Assembly (NCBI GenBank): GCA_024275955.1
Contig: JAJRYD010000036.1
Location: forward strand, 84,563 to 148,562
Source: Nitrospirota bacterium
Lineage (GTDB): Bacteria > Nitrospinota_A > UBA7883 > JACRGQ01
Direction: 5' to 3'
Length of the DNA: 64,000 nucleotides
Below, one piece after another: positions 36,217-44,200 of the stretch (its first letter is position 1; each line of letters begins with the position of its first letter). Below the pieces are notes generated by a model, which did no database searches, had not been told where the DNA came from, and saw only the letters and a list, made by a program, of their open reading frames with translations. The position numbers were made by a program, and so were the translations under genes.

Positions 36217-36245
36217 TTGACATCGGCGCGCAGATGTTAAATCAT
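36217..36245 (+). promoter_or_regulatory. ArsR-type operator/promoter
   Basis: TTGACA (36217-36222) with AATCAT 17 bases later forms a promoter-like pair. An inverted repeat TTGACATC-N8-GATGTTAA covers the -35 and spacer, the usual form of an ArsR/SmtB site. It stands 17 bases before the ATG of the regulator, so autoregulation is expected. Confidence 0.55.
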
Positions 36246-36261
36246 TATCGCAAGTATCGAA

Positions 36262-36663
36262 ATGAACAGCAAACCTATGAAGAAAATATTACGACAAACC
36301 GGCAAAAGAGAAGCTTGCAAAATACCCTGTTTTGAGCAGGACAAGGTTGTAGCCATCAAAGCGACTTTGTCAAAAGAGGAAGAACAGCTCCCTGAGTTGG
36401 CAGAATTTTACAAATTGTTGGGCAATACTACTCGGCTGAAGATTCTATTTGCTCTAGGAGAAAGTGAGCTGTGCGTCTGCGATATTGCCCATGTGCTTGA
36501 ACTAAGTATCGCCGCCACCTCGCACCAACTCCAATCACTACGCAAGCAGGGCTGGTTGCGTAAACGCGATGACGGCAAGATGGTTTATTACCGTCTTCAT
36601 GATGTCGATCTTTTTAAAGCACTTAAGGGTGATTTGAGAATGCTGAAGGCTCAGCTTCGATGA
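36262..36663 (+). CDS. ArsR/SmtB-family metal sensor
   Basis: 133 residues. The winged helix is clear (FYKLLGNTTRLKILFALGESELCVCDIAHVLELSIAATSHQLQSLRKQGWLRKRDDGKMVYY). ELCVCD at helix alpha-3 carries the two Cys used by ArsR/CadC-type sensors to bind As, Cd or Pb. A third Cys pair near the N-terminus (ACKIPCF) recalls CadC. It controls the SMR pumps that follow and lies within the island between inverted element copies. Confidence 0.9.
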   Translation: MNSKPMKKILRQTGKREACKIPCFEQDKVVAIKATLSKEEEQLPELAEFYKLLGNTTRLKILFALGESELCVCDIAHVLELSIAATSHQLQSLRKQGWLRKRDDGKMVYYRLHDVDLFKALKGDLRMLKAQLR

Positions 36664-36726
36664 GCTTTTATTTAGCTATTTATTTCTATATTTGCGATAA
36701 CAACGAATCGCAGTTGCGGTAACACT

Positions 36727-37113
36727 ATGAATAAACCTTTAAAGCAAGAAGATGCTAGTAAATCAAATAAACCACCTGCCTCCGCATGGTGGCTGTTGGC
36801 ACTGGCGGTCTGCTTCGAAATTGCCGGGGCCATCGGCTTGAGTTTCAGTGAGGGCTTCACTTTACTTTTGCCCACTTTGCTTGCGCTTGCCGCATTTTTT
36901 GTGGCGCTCTATCTGGTCAGTCATGTGATGAAAAGCCTGCCGATGAGTGTCGCTTACCCCATCTGGGCCGGCAGTGGCACGGCAGGTGTGACTCTGTTGG
37001 GTGTTGGCCTGCTCGGCGAGAGCATAGATTGGCTAAAAACGGTTGGCGTGGCACTTGTCGTTATCGGGGTGGTGGTGATTAACCGTAACTCTGAAAAAAT
37101 ATCTGGGTGTTGA
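36727..37113 (+). CDS. Small multidrug resistance (SMR) transporter, first subunit
   Basis: 128 residues with four membrane helices. An N-terminal soluble extension of about 20 residues (SNKPPASAWW) precedes a helix with the membrane Glu typical of EmrE (AVCFEIAGAIGLSFSEGF). The loop-helix YPIWAGSGTAGVTLLGVGLLGE is the family signature. Base use is richer in G and C than the neighbours, suggesting transfer. Paired genes in this family usually form heterodimers. Confidence 0.9.
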   Translation: MNKPLKQEDASKSNKPPASAWWLLALAVCFEIAGAIGLSFSEGFTLLLPTLLALAAFFVALYLVSHVMKSLPMSVAYPIWAGSGTAGVTLLGVGLLGESIDWLKTVGVALVVIGVVVINRNSEKISGC

Positions 37114-37115
37114 GT

Positions 37116-37460
37116 ATGGAATACGAATGGCTATTCGTCGTGCTGGCTATTGCCGCCGAGGTTGTCGCCGCCTTAGCACTGCGTTTCAGCCACGGCTTTA
37201 GCAAGCCATTGCCCACAGCTCTGGCACTGGCTACATTCGGCTTGGCTTTTTATATGGTGAGCCTTGCGTTGCTATCTCTGCCGGTAAGTACGGTCTATCC
37301 TGTCTGGGCTGGGGGCGGCACAGCGGGTGTAGCAATACTAGGCGTGTTGGTATTGCATGAGAAGGCTGGTATCTGGAAGAGTCTAGGGGTTGTCATGGTG
37401 GTAGCGGGAATTGTTTTACTGAATATTTCACTGAATATAGAATCGGCAGGGCATGGCTGA
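37116..37460 (+). CDS. Small multidrug resistance (SMR) transporter, second subunit
   Basis: 114 residues from the ATG at 37116, two bases after the stop of the first SMR gene. Four helices: the Glu in IAAEVVAALALRFSHG and the signature YPVWAGGGTAGVAILGVLVLHEK are present. With its partner it probably forms a heterodimeric cation/drug or guanidinium-type exporter. The substrate is not readable; the ArsR regulator points to stress cations (inference). Confidence 0.9.
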   Translation: MEYEWLFVVLAIAAEVVAALALRFSHGFSKPLPTALALATFGLAFYMVSLALLSLPVSTVYPVWAGGGTAGVAILGVLVLHEKAGIWKSLGVVMVVAGIVLLNISLNIESAGHG

Positions 37461-37504
37461 TAAATTAAACCAAATCAGAGATGAACCCTGTCAGGCGATG
37501 ACAG

Positions 37505-38029
37505 CTAAAAAGTGCCATCGCTATGGCTATCGAAGACAGAATCATTTACAGGCTCGAAGTCGGCAATCTTACCAGCCTTTTTAATCCATCCGTCGACATT
37601 TTTAAGACAGCACCTGCCTTCGGGGTTGCTTGTTTCGCAAAAACATCCAGGGTCTTTCATCTTTGCCGAAATCTCTTTGACAGCTTTAGAGCCGCCGTTC
37701 TTTTTCATCTCGTCCAAAATGGATTGTCTGGAATACCCAAAACAGTAGCAGATGGGAACATCAAGTGAACTTTCTTTTACGGTTACTTTTACTCTCAAGT
37801 CATCTTTGGTAAAAACAGAGCTGGCGGAATTGGAAAAATAGACGGCAGAGCATTTGGGGCTTTTACAAAACCTGTACGCCCGTTCTTCATCAAATCTTTG
37901 AAGGGAAGAACCGTTTAAAAGCGACTTTGGGGTAATAGCTCCAACTTTAGCCCCCTTGTTCCCGCACTTTGGGCATAGGAACTCGGCCGGAGCACTGTCT
38001 TTGTTATCAAGGTTTTTGCGGTATTCCAT
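37505..38029 (-). CDS. CopZ-like zinc/[2Fe-2S] metallochaperone
   Basis: 174 residues from the ATG at 38029, with TTAGGA before it. The N-terminus has two Cys pairs of a zinc site (CPKCGNKG) and later CKSPKCSAVYF. The middle holds CYCFGYSRQSILDEM and CFCETSNPEGRCCL, the Cys set of the [2Fe-2S] domain of CopZ-type proteins. The C-terminal HMA domain of full CopZ is absent. It ends the minus-strand mer operon downstream of the broken merF, so it may handle Cu or Hg; inferred. Confidence 0.75.
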   Translation of the reverse strand: MEYRKNLDNKDSAPAEFLCPKCGNKGAKVGAITPKSLLNGSSLQRFDEERAYRFCKSPKCSAVYFSNSASSVFTKDDLRVKVTVKESSLDVPICYCFGYSRQSILDEMKKNGGSKAVKEISAKMKDPGCFCETSNPEGRCCLKNVDGWIKKAGKIADFEPVNDSVFDSHSDGTF

Positions 38030-38060
38030 AAAAATTCCTAACTGCTCCACCGAGTTACTG

Positions 38061-38283
38061 CTATCGCAACAATCGTGTCGGAATAGCATTTGACTGCTTT
38101 GCCACCCAGTAAGCCAAAATGGCAATGAAGACAAGGAGTGCCGGTATCAGAACATAGTCGAGGTAACCTACCCAAGATCAGACCAACCACTCCGAGCAGA
38201 ATAGCAGGCAGGGTGGTAAAATAGCATAGCGCGGCAATTACCGTGCCTGCGATTCCAGCATTTATAATGGTTTTTGGCCTCAC
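38061..38283 (-). pseudogene. merF: Frameshifted MerF mercury transporter
   Basis: The frame from GTG 38283 (AAGGA upstream) reads MRPKTIINAGIAGTVIAALCYFTTLPAILLGVVGL, the first half of MerF. Past the GGG at 38171-38173 it turns into non-protein. In the neighbouring frame the second half continues perfectly as VGYLDYVLIPALLVFIAILAYWV up to a stop at 38061. The single-residue-pair CC of the first helix reads CY, so one Hg ligand is also changed. Compared with MerF the joint is one residue short if one G is removed, so a 2-base loss is likelier than one extra base. Dead, a sequencing error, or recoded. Confidence 0.8.
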
Positions 38284-38284
38284 A

Positions 38285-38578
38285 CTATTTTCCTTTTCTG
38301 ATTACTTTTGACGGAAACCCTGCGTTTTTAGTTGCTTTAGTAAGCTCATTACTGGTTGTCTTTGTGTCATCGTAAGTTACGGTCGCGGTTCTTTTGTCAT
38401 AAGATACTTTTGCTTTCGATACGCCTTGTACTTTTTCGAGAGAGGAGCTAACCGTGTAGATACATGAAGCGCATGTCATATTTTTTACCTTTAGGGTTAC
38501 AGTTTTTTGTTCCGCAAACGATGTGGCGGATGTAACGATAGCGAAAGCGATAGCAGTGACTGTGAGATACCATTTCAT
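38285..38578 (-). CDS. merP: Periplasmic mercury-binding protein MerP
   Basis: 97 residues from the ATG at 38578, which has GGAGGTAAATACT upstream. A signal peptide (about residues 1-22, ending SATSFA) is followed by one HMA domain with the metal site MTCASC (MerP usually MTCAAC). It delivers Hg(II) to MerT. It lies between merT and the broken merF. Confidence 0.9.
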   Translation of the reverse strand: MKWYLTVTAIAFAIVTSATSFAEQKTVTLKVKNMTCASCIYTVSSSLEKVQGVSKAKVSYDKRTATVTYDDTKTTSNELTKATKNAGFPSKVIRKGK

Positions 38579-38595
38579 AGTATTTACCTCCATCT

Positions 38596-39009
38596 TTAAA
38601 CGCCCAAAAATATTGGAGCGATGTACGGAAAAACCAATGCGACGAAAATGATAAAAGTTGCCACCCAGAGTGTTGTTTTAACCAGCTGGTTGGCCAAAGG
38701 TTTGGCGCATGCTTCGTCTCCCGCGCATCCAGTTTTGCTTTGTCGGTAGAACAGGTAGTGGCTATACCCTACAAAAACGAGGGTGGTTGCTTTAAAAAAT
38801 AGCGCGTAAGGGGCTAGGGCGGTTAAATAGCCTACCGATGCGCCACCGATGCCGAGGCCGACAAGCACGAGAGGCAGGATACAGCATGATGAGGCCGCTA
38901 TCGCGCCGATAAGGCCAGCGACTGTCGTCAGTGACGCTTTTTTGTCATCCGCGTAACCGATGGAAGCTAAACCTTCGGTTGTTCCATTAATGTTTTTGTC
39001 AGTAGCCAT
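38596..39009 (-). CDS. merT: Mercuric ion transporter MerT
   Basis: 137 residues, three membrane helices. The Hg-binding pair is in IAASSCCILPLVLVGLG of helix 1; a second Cys pair is in the loop KTGCAGDEACAK. It moves Hg(II) into the cytoplasm for reduction. No merA reductase is present, which makes the purpose of uptake unclear (see findings). Confidence 0.92.
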   Translation of the reverse strand: MATDKNINGTTEGLASIGYADDKKASLTTVAGLIGAIAASSCCILPLVLVGLGIGGASVGYLTALAPYALFFKATTLVFVGYSHYLFYRQSKTGCAGDEACAKPLANQLVKTTLWVATFIIFVALVFPYIAPIFLGV

Positions 39010-39110
39010 CTAACAATCTCTCCTCAAGCATTTGATGACACTCCGAAGGAAACCATCTCCCCTGTTGCTTGGCAGGGCAGAGATGATGATTGCATGGCAA
39101 CTCATCAGGC

Positions 39111-39374
39111 TCAGGCCTTTCCCACGCCGGCTGTCCGTAATGCCTGCTCGTCTGCTACGCTTGCCGCGCAACAGTTGAGGAGCTTTCCGTCGAGTACCAC
39201 CGCCGTAACAGTGCGAATGCCCAAACTCTTTGCCATGTCTGAAACGTCCGGTTCGTTCATATCTAGGATGCTCACTTCACACGATGGGCAGGCTATCCTG
39301 TTCACCAGTTGAATTGTGCCCTCACACGCGGGGCAACCGGCGCTGAACAGCTCTATCTTCCGCTTCGTCGCCAT
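39111..39374 (-). CDS. Small thioredoxin-like protein of the mer operon
   Basis: 87 residues from the ATG at 39374 (GGAGG upstream). The fold begins KIELFSAGCPACEGTIQLVNR, with the C-x-x-C motif CPAC, then CPSC, and near the C-terminus CCAAS. It resembles glutaredoxin/thioredoxin-like proteins. As first gene after the MerR-type promoter it may reduce or pass Hg-thiols; inferred. Confidence 0.78.
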   Translation of the reverse strand: MATKRKIELFSAGCPACEGTIQLVNRIACPSCEVSILDMNEPDVSDMAKSLGIRTVTAVVLDGKLLNCCAASVADEQALRTAGVGKA

Positions 39375-39474
39375 TGTGTACCTCCATTCCATGGCGTTCT
39401 TCGCGTTAATTGCCAGCTCTTGCCGGAACGCGTTTTCAACAGGAGCCGGTTTTCGTTTCTTCCTTCTTGATGTT

Positions 39475-39505
39475 AGTATGAACCCTCTAGGGACTACAGG
39501 GTCAA
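39475..39505 (-). promoter_or_regulatory. MerR-type promoter with 19-bp spacer and operator
   Basis: On the minus strand TTGACC (plus 39500-39505) and CATACT (plus 39475-39480) are separated by 19 bases, the overlong spacer that MerR activators need. A dyad ACCCT...AGGGT (39482-39486 and 39498-39502) with CTA arms lies between them. It drives the leftward mer genes; the merR ATG stands 13 bases away on the other side, giving the usual divergent layout. Confidence 0.8.
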
Positions 39506-39518
39506 GGAGAAAGCTCAA

Positions 39519-39938
39519 ATGAAAAAAAATGCTGAATTTCTAAACCGGAATATTACAATCGGTATTTTGTCTAAAGAGACTGGAGTTAAAATCGAGACGA
39601 TTCGATATTATGAAAAGGTAGGAGTTTTGCCGGCTCCACCCAGGACTGACGGCGGGTACCGCGTTTATGATTTAAATTACTTGAAGCGGTTAAAGTTTAT
39701 ACGCAGGTGCAGGGAACTAGGATTTACTTTAGAGAAAATCAGCTCTTTACTGCGTCTTGTCGATTCTCACAACTATACTTGTAACGAGATAAAAGATATT
39801 ACATCGAAACAGCTTAGCGAAGTGCGGCACAAGATTTCCGACCTGAAAAGGCTTGAGAAAATCTTAAAAGAGATGACTGGCAAGTGCGAGGGAGGCAAAG
39901 TTCCAGAATGTCCTATTCTTGATGCTCTGTACAAATGA
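39519..39938 (+). CDS. merR: MerR-family Hg(II)-responsive activator
   Basis: 139 residues. The N-terminal winged helix is ITIGILSKETGVKIETIRYYEKVGVLP, with YRVYD. The metal-site Cys are one in HNYTCNEI (equivalent to MerR Cys82), one in GKCEGGK and one in PECPIL. The C-x7-C spacing at the end is one shorter than in Tn501 MerR and equals that of CueR, but the third Cys at the dimer helix marks a mercury sensor. AAGGAG lies before the ATG. It reads away from the mer operon. Confidence 0.88.
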   Translation: MKKNAEFLNRNITIGILSKETGVKIETIRYYEKVGVLPAPPRTDGGYRVYDLNYLKRLKFIRRCRELGFTLEKISSLLRLVDSHNYTCNEIKDITSKQLSEVRHKISDLKRLEKILKEMTGKCEGGKVPECPILDALYK

Positions 39939-39939
39939 T

Positions 39940-40068
39940 GGAGCCGTTGCCGAATGGCATAAATTTGATTTTGCTGTAAATTGCCAATTCCTAAAGCCTC
40001 TATTTTTAGAAAGTTAGAAAATGAACTTCTCCTTTAAAATGCTTAAAAGCTCTTTTGGAAACAGTCCC
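39940..40068 (-). mobile_element. 129-bp inverted-repeat element, copy 3 (right border of resistance island)
   Basis: Reverse-complement copy of the element at 35984. On the minus strand it starts GGGACTGTTTCC and ends GGCAACGGCTCC. Flanks read GTCAT before and ATCAT after. It begins two bases after the merR stop. The following ~177 bases up to 40245 show no gene. Confidence 0.85.
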
Positions 40069-40245
40069 ATGACTGCCAAGTGAGCCGGCAAATCGTATCA
40101 GATAGCTAAAAGCGTTTCCCTGTTCTTATTTCGAGCTGGTTTTATTGGAACGTGCTACCTTCCGGTTACACAAGCAGAGGGTTGAACACCCCCATAGGCT
40201 AAACTCTTACTGGGGCCAAGCAAACGTCGTTAGAGATCTTACCGG

Positions 40246-40956
40246 CTACGCTTTGATGTTTAGTGTGGAACCAAGCATTTCGCCGGAAGTTTTGATGACC
40301 GTAGCGTTTGCCTTAAAGGCATGTTTGGCTTTTATCAGCTCAATTATTTCACTGGCTATATCGACGTTAGAGCTTTCGGTAGAGTTTGGAATAAGTCTGC
40401 CGAGTGCCGCCGGCCTGCCGGCAACAGGAGTGCCGCTACTGTCTGATTCAAAAAAGAGGCCCGAGCCGCCGCTGGTAAGCCGGCTGGGATTGCTGAACGA
40501 TGTAAGCTCTATCTGGCCGAGAACTGTTTTCTGCCCGTTTATTTGGGCAGTAACTTTACCATCGCCGGAAACCGCTACCTGCTCGGCATCTGCCGGTATT
40601 TTTATCTCCGGCTGTAGTCTGTTGCCAAAACCGTCGGTAAGCCGTGATTGACTGTCTGTGCGCAATTCTCCTCTTCTTGTATATGCCGTATCGCCGCTAG
40701 GAGTTAGAACTTTTAAGAAGTTGTTTCCCTGCATCGAAATATCAAGCCGACGGCCTGAAAAAAGGAGATTGCCGGAGGTATTGTTTTGTCTTGCGGCGGA
40801 GACTATAACGCCCCGGTTTTGTCCAGCGCTTTGCACAACAGTTTCCTGCCGTTTATACCCGGGGGTATTTAGGTTGGCAAGGTTGTTCGCGGCTGTACGC
40901 ATACGCTCAGCACTTGCGTTTAGGCCGGAAAGCCCTGCGTTAATCCCAAATATCAT
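40246..40956 (-). CDS. Flagellar hook/basal-body rod-type protein (FlgG/FlgF-like)
   Basis: 236 residues. The N-terminal rod motif (INAGLSGLNASAERMRTAANNLANLNTPGYKRQE), the central beta domain (GNNFLKVLTPSGDTAYTRRGEL) and the C-terminal coiled segment (NVDIASEIIELIKAKHAFKANATVIKTSGEML) are complete. This pattern fits FlgF or FlgG, though it is a little short for FlgG. It stands alone with no other flagellar gene nearby. A possible sigma-28 promoter sits just upstream. Confidence 0.85.
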   Translation of the reverse strand: MIFGINAGLSGLNASAERMRTAANNLANLNTPGYKRQETVVQSAGQNRGVIVSAARQNNTSGNLLFSGRRLDISMQGNNFLKVLTPSGDTAYTRRGELRTDSQSRLTDGFGNRLQPEIKIPADAEQVAVSGDGKVTAQINGQKTVLGQIELTSFSNPSRLTSGGSGLFFESDSSGTPVAGRPAALGRLIPNSTESSNVDIASEIIELIKAKHAFKANATVIKTSGEMLGSTLNIKA

Positions 40957-40975
40957 ACCGTTGCCTCCAGTACTA

Positions 40976-41003
40976 TTATCGGATAAATCTGCTAAAAACT
41001 GAA
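40976..41003 (-). promoter_or_regulatory. Possible sigma-28 (FliA) promoter
   Basis: On the minus strand TTCAGTTT and TCCGATAA are separated by 12 bases. The FliA consensus is TAAAGTTT-N11-GCCGATAA, so seven of eight positions agree in the -10 and six of eight in the -35. It ends about 20 bases before the ATG at 40956 of the flagellar gene. Confidence 0.45.
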
Positions 41004-41204
41004 ACCAAAACTATTCGGCTACGCAAGCGGTAGACCGGAGGCAAAAAAGCGGTGTAATAGTAAAATGAGCTTTGCCTGTAGCCTCTTGAATATCAAACAG
41101 GTATCATGTGCGATTATGACCGATTGGCGTGGCTTGCCTGTTTTGTTTTATTTTCTATTATCTTGTTCGCTTCTGTTGCCATATCAATTTAGAATTGGAA
41201 CTTG

Positions 41205-44200
41205 ATGAAGATTTTTATTAAAGCTTTTGTAGCTTTCCTGATTTTGTGCTTTCTTGTTCTCGGCTTGGTTTGGAGCGTAGAAAAGAGCTTTGACCTGAAC
41301 AGCTATGCGAACAAGGCGAAAGAAGAACTCAAATCCAAATACGGCATTGAGGTAAGCTACCACGACCTTAGTTACAAACTCGGCACAAGGCTCAAAATTT
41401 TAGCCGATGCTGTTCTCCTTGAGGGCAACGGTTTTGCGGCTTCTATAAACCATATTGAAGTTTCGGTACCGCTCTTTTCTATTTTTTTTGGCAAAGTGGA
41501 AGTGTCGGATATTAAAATCTACAATCCTAGATTGACATTGGAGCGTGATAGTGACGGCGTGTGGAATGTTTCCCCTTTTTTGCTTGCTTTGGGAGGGATA
41601 GACAAAAAGTCTGGGTCATTTATAAAGAGAATCACTGCTCTTGGCGGGCAGTTTAAAATAATAGACGATTTTATTCCCGGGCAGTCATTCGAGTATCTTA
41701 TCAAAAGCTCTACGATTAATTTTTCCTCCGGCGGTATTCTCGCTCCGACAGGGTTGAAATTTGCCGGTATGCTTGTGGATGGAAGCCAATCGGCAGACCT
41801 TCAGTTTTCGTTCTACTGGAAGGCAAGCGGCGAAGGAAAGTCGTGGAAAGATTTTCAGCTCGATGGCTCTTTGAGCCTCGGCCCGCTTAAGACCGCAAAG
41901 CTAAGACAGCTTTTCGGCAAAGACACGCTCCGCTTCAATGGAAACGAAATCGTCTCGACCAACCTTCGGTTTAACGGAAACCTTTTATCAAAGCTGGACT
42001 TTGCCGGCGATTTTATAATAGATACTCCAAGCAAAAAGGCAGGCGCGAAAGCTAGCCATAAGATGGTAGAGCTGGCCGGCAGTTATCAAGGTAGCAAGCT
42101 TTTAATCAACGAGCTTTTCGTCAAGTTTCCAGAGGTGACAATAAGAGGTTCCGCGGCAATAGATGATATATGGGAAGAAGATCCGTATATCGACCTAAGG
42201 CTCGATGTTCCTTTTCTTAATGTTCCACAACTAAGCTTAATCCTTCCATCAACATTTTCCGAGGAGCCGCTGGCCCTGTTTGTGAGCAAAAACGTTACCG
42301 AGGGAAGATTTAAAGTTGTTGACTTCAGGTTTGAAGGGCCTTACACCAGCTTTTTAGATTTTGAGCGGCTTTCCAGCATGGGGAAATTCTCAGGCAAAGT
42401 GGAAGTGCAGGATTTTTCCGTAGATATGAAGAACTTTCGGTACCCGATAAAAGGTATAAACGGCAGTTTTCAGATAGATGGCGACACGCTGGTCTTTAAC
42501 GGTGTCAGGGCAAAATACGGGAAAAGCGTTTTGGAGAACATCAGCGGCGGAGTGGAGAATTATCGCAATACCCCGATGCTTATAGTACAGGTGGAAGCGA
42601 ACCTGAATATGGGAGAGTTTCACAAAGAGCTGTTGGCCAACACAGGTTCCGACGAACTTTCCGAAGTTTTACGAATTGTAAGAGATCCTAAAGGTAAGCT
42701 TGGGTTTAATTTCAATGCCAAGATAGATATCGAAGGCGCAGAGCTTCTCGATTTTTTTGGCGACCTTTATCTGGAAAACGGCGGGTTCGGTCATCCGTTT
42801 TTTGAGCTTCCGGTGAGAAAACTACACGGCAAAGCTTATATAGACATGGACGATATTACTATCGAGGAGATTCATTGGCTCATTGGCGAGACATCTATAG
42901 AAACCAGTGGGAAAGTAATGAACTACCAGAATGTCGATTACAGCTTCGACCTTAAATTTAAAGCAGATGGTAATGTCGCGGAACTTGCCAAGACTAATTT
43001 CTACCGTTTTGCCCCGTTTCACGACATGGATGGAAAGGTTAAGTCGGACCTGCGTCTAAGAGGCAACTTAGATAAGCTCGATTTTGTTATGTCGTCAGAC
43101 CTCACGAACACCAGATATGCTTTTAAAAATCTGTTTTTAAAACCTGAAGGGGTTGTCTCTACCGAAAAGATTAAAGGCAGGTTCGAAAGATATAGTTCTC
43201 TTATCGTCGATTCGCTGGAAATAAATCTTGGAGCTTCCGAGTTTTTCCTTTCTGGAGAACTGTTCGACTTTCCGGCGATGGACGATTTCAATGTTTCATT
43301 TCGCGTTAAAAAGCTGATGCTCGACGATTTGCCAGACTTTTTTACCTCCTACAAACAGGGCGACTCGGCTGGCGAGGTAAAAGGCAGTTTGGAGCTTTCC
43401 AGAAAGGATGGAGAGGATAACTACCTGTTTAATGTCGAGGCCGATATAGAAACCCTCAAGCTCGACCCCTTAGTTTTGGCAGGGCCGGCCGTTGAATTTT
43501 TCGAGCCGACAGGCGTGATAGCAGGCAAGCTGACAGTATCAGGCGAGACAGGAAAGCCGATAAACATAAACGGTAAGCTAAAAGGAACGGATGTAGGCTT
43601 TAACACCCTTCTTAGTAAACCTTTTAGCGAGATGAATGGAGAGATTACTTTCGCAGGGAACAGAGTGACAGCGCATGATGTTCCAGGCAGGATGGGAAGT
43701 TCTTTCGGCAGAGCCTCGGTCGATATAAACCTTGTCAATCCACCGGAGGTCTACCTGCGGATAGATGGCGATACTGTTTATCTTTCTGATATCGTAAATA
43801 TTGCCGACCCCGGCCAAGAAGATGAAAAAAAGCAAAGCGATGCCGAGCAGAGCGAGAAACCGGAAAGCTACTCCGAGGAAGATAGCTCACCTCACGCTAA
43901 GTGGACAGTAGACATTAAGTCGAAAAATGGAACGCTAGAAAGACTGAAATACACGAACCTTGACACTCTGTTTTATTTCTACAGAGGGGTATATGATTTT
44001 TCCTACCTGAGGTGCGATGCCTACGGTGGAAAATGGGAAGCAGATGGCGCGCTGGATACTGTTGGCGAAGGCAACCAGAAGTTCAATAACAAAGTAAAAA
44101 TTTCCGGCATGAATCTTGGTGATTTTCTGAAAGATGTTATGCCGGAGTTCGACAAAATGGACGGCACGATGGATGTTGCCGGCAATATAAGCGGTAACGG

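Noticed and set aside
35984..40068. Single 5-bp target duplication around the whole island
   Set aside because: Outer flanks TTCAT (left) and ATGAC (right) do not match, so one-step composite insertion is not shown; each element copy has its own near-duplication instead.
41123..41140. TGGC...TTGC pair as sigma-54 promoter before the AsmA-like gene
   Set aside because: The GG and GC elements are two bases too close for a sigma-54 promoter.
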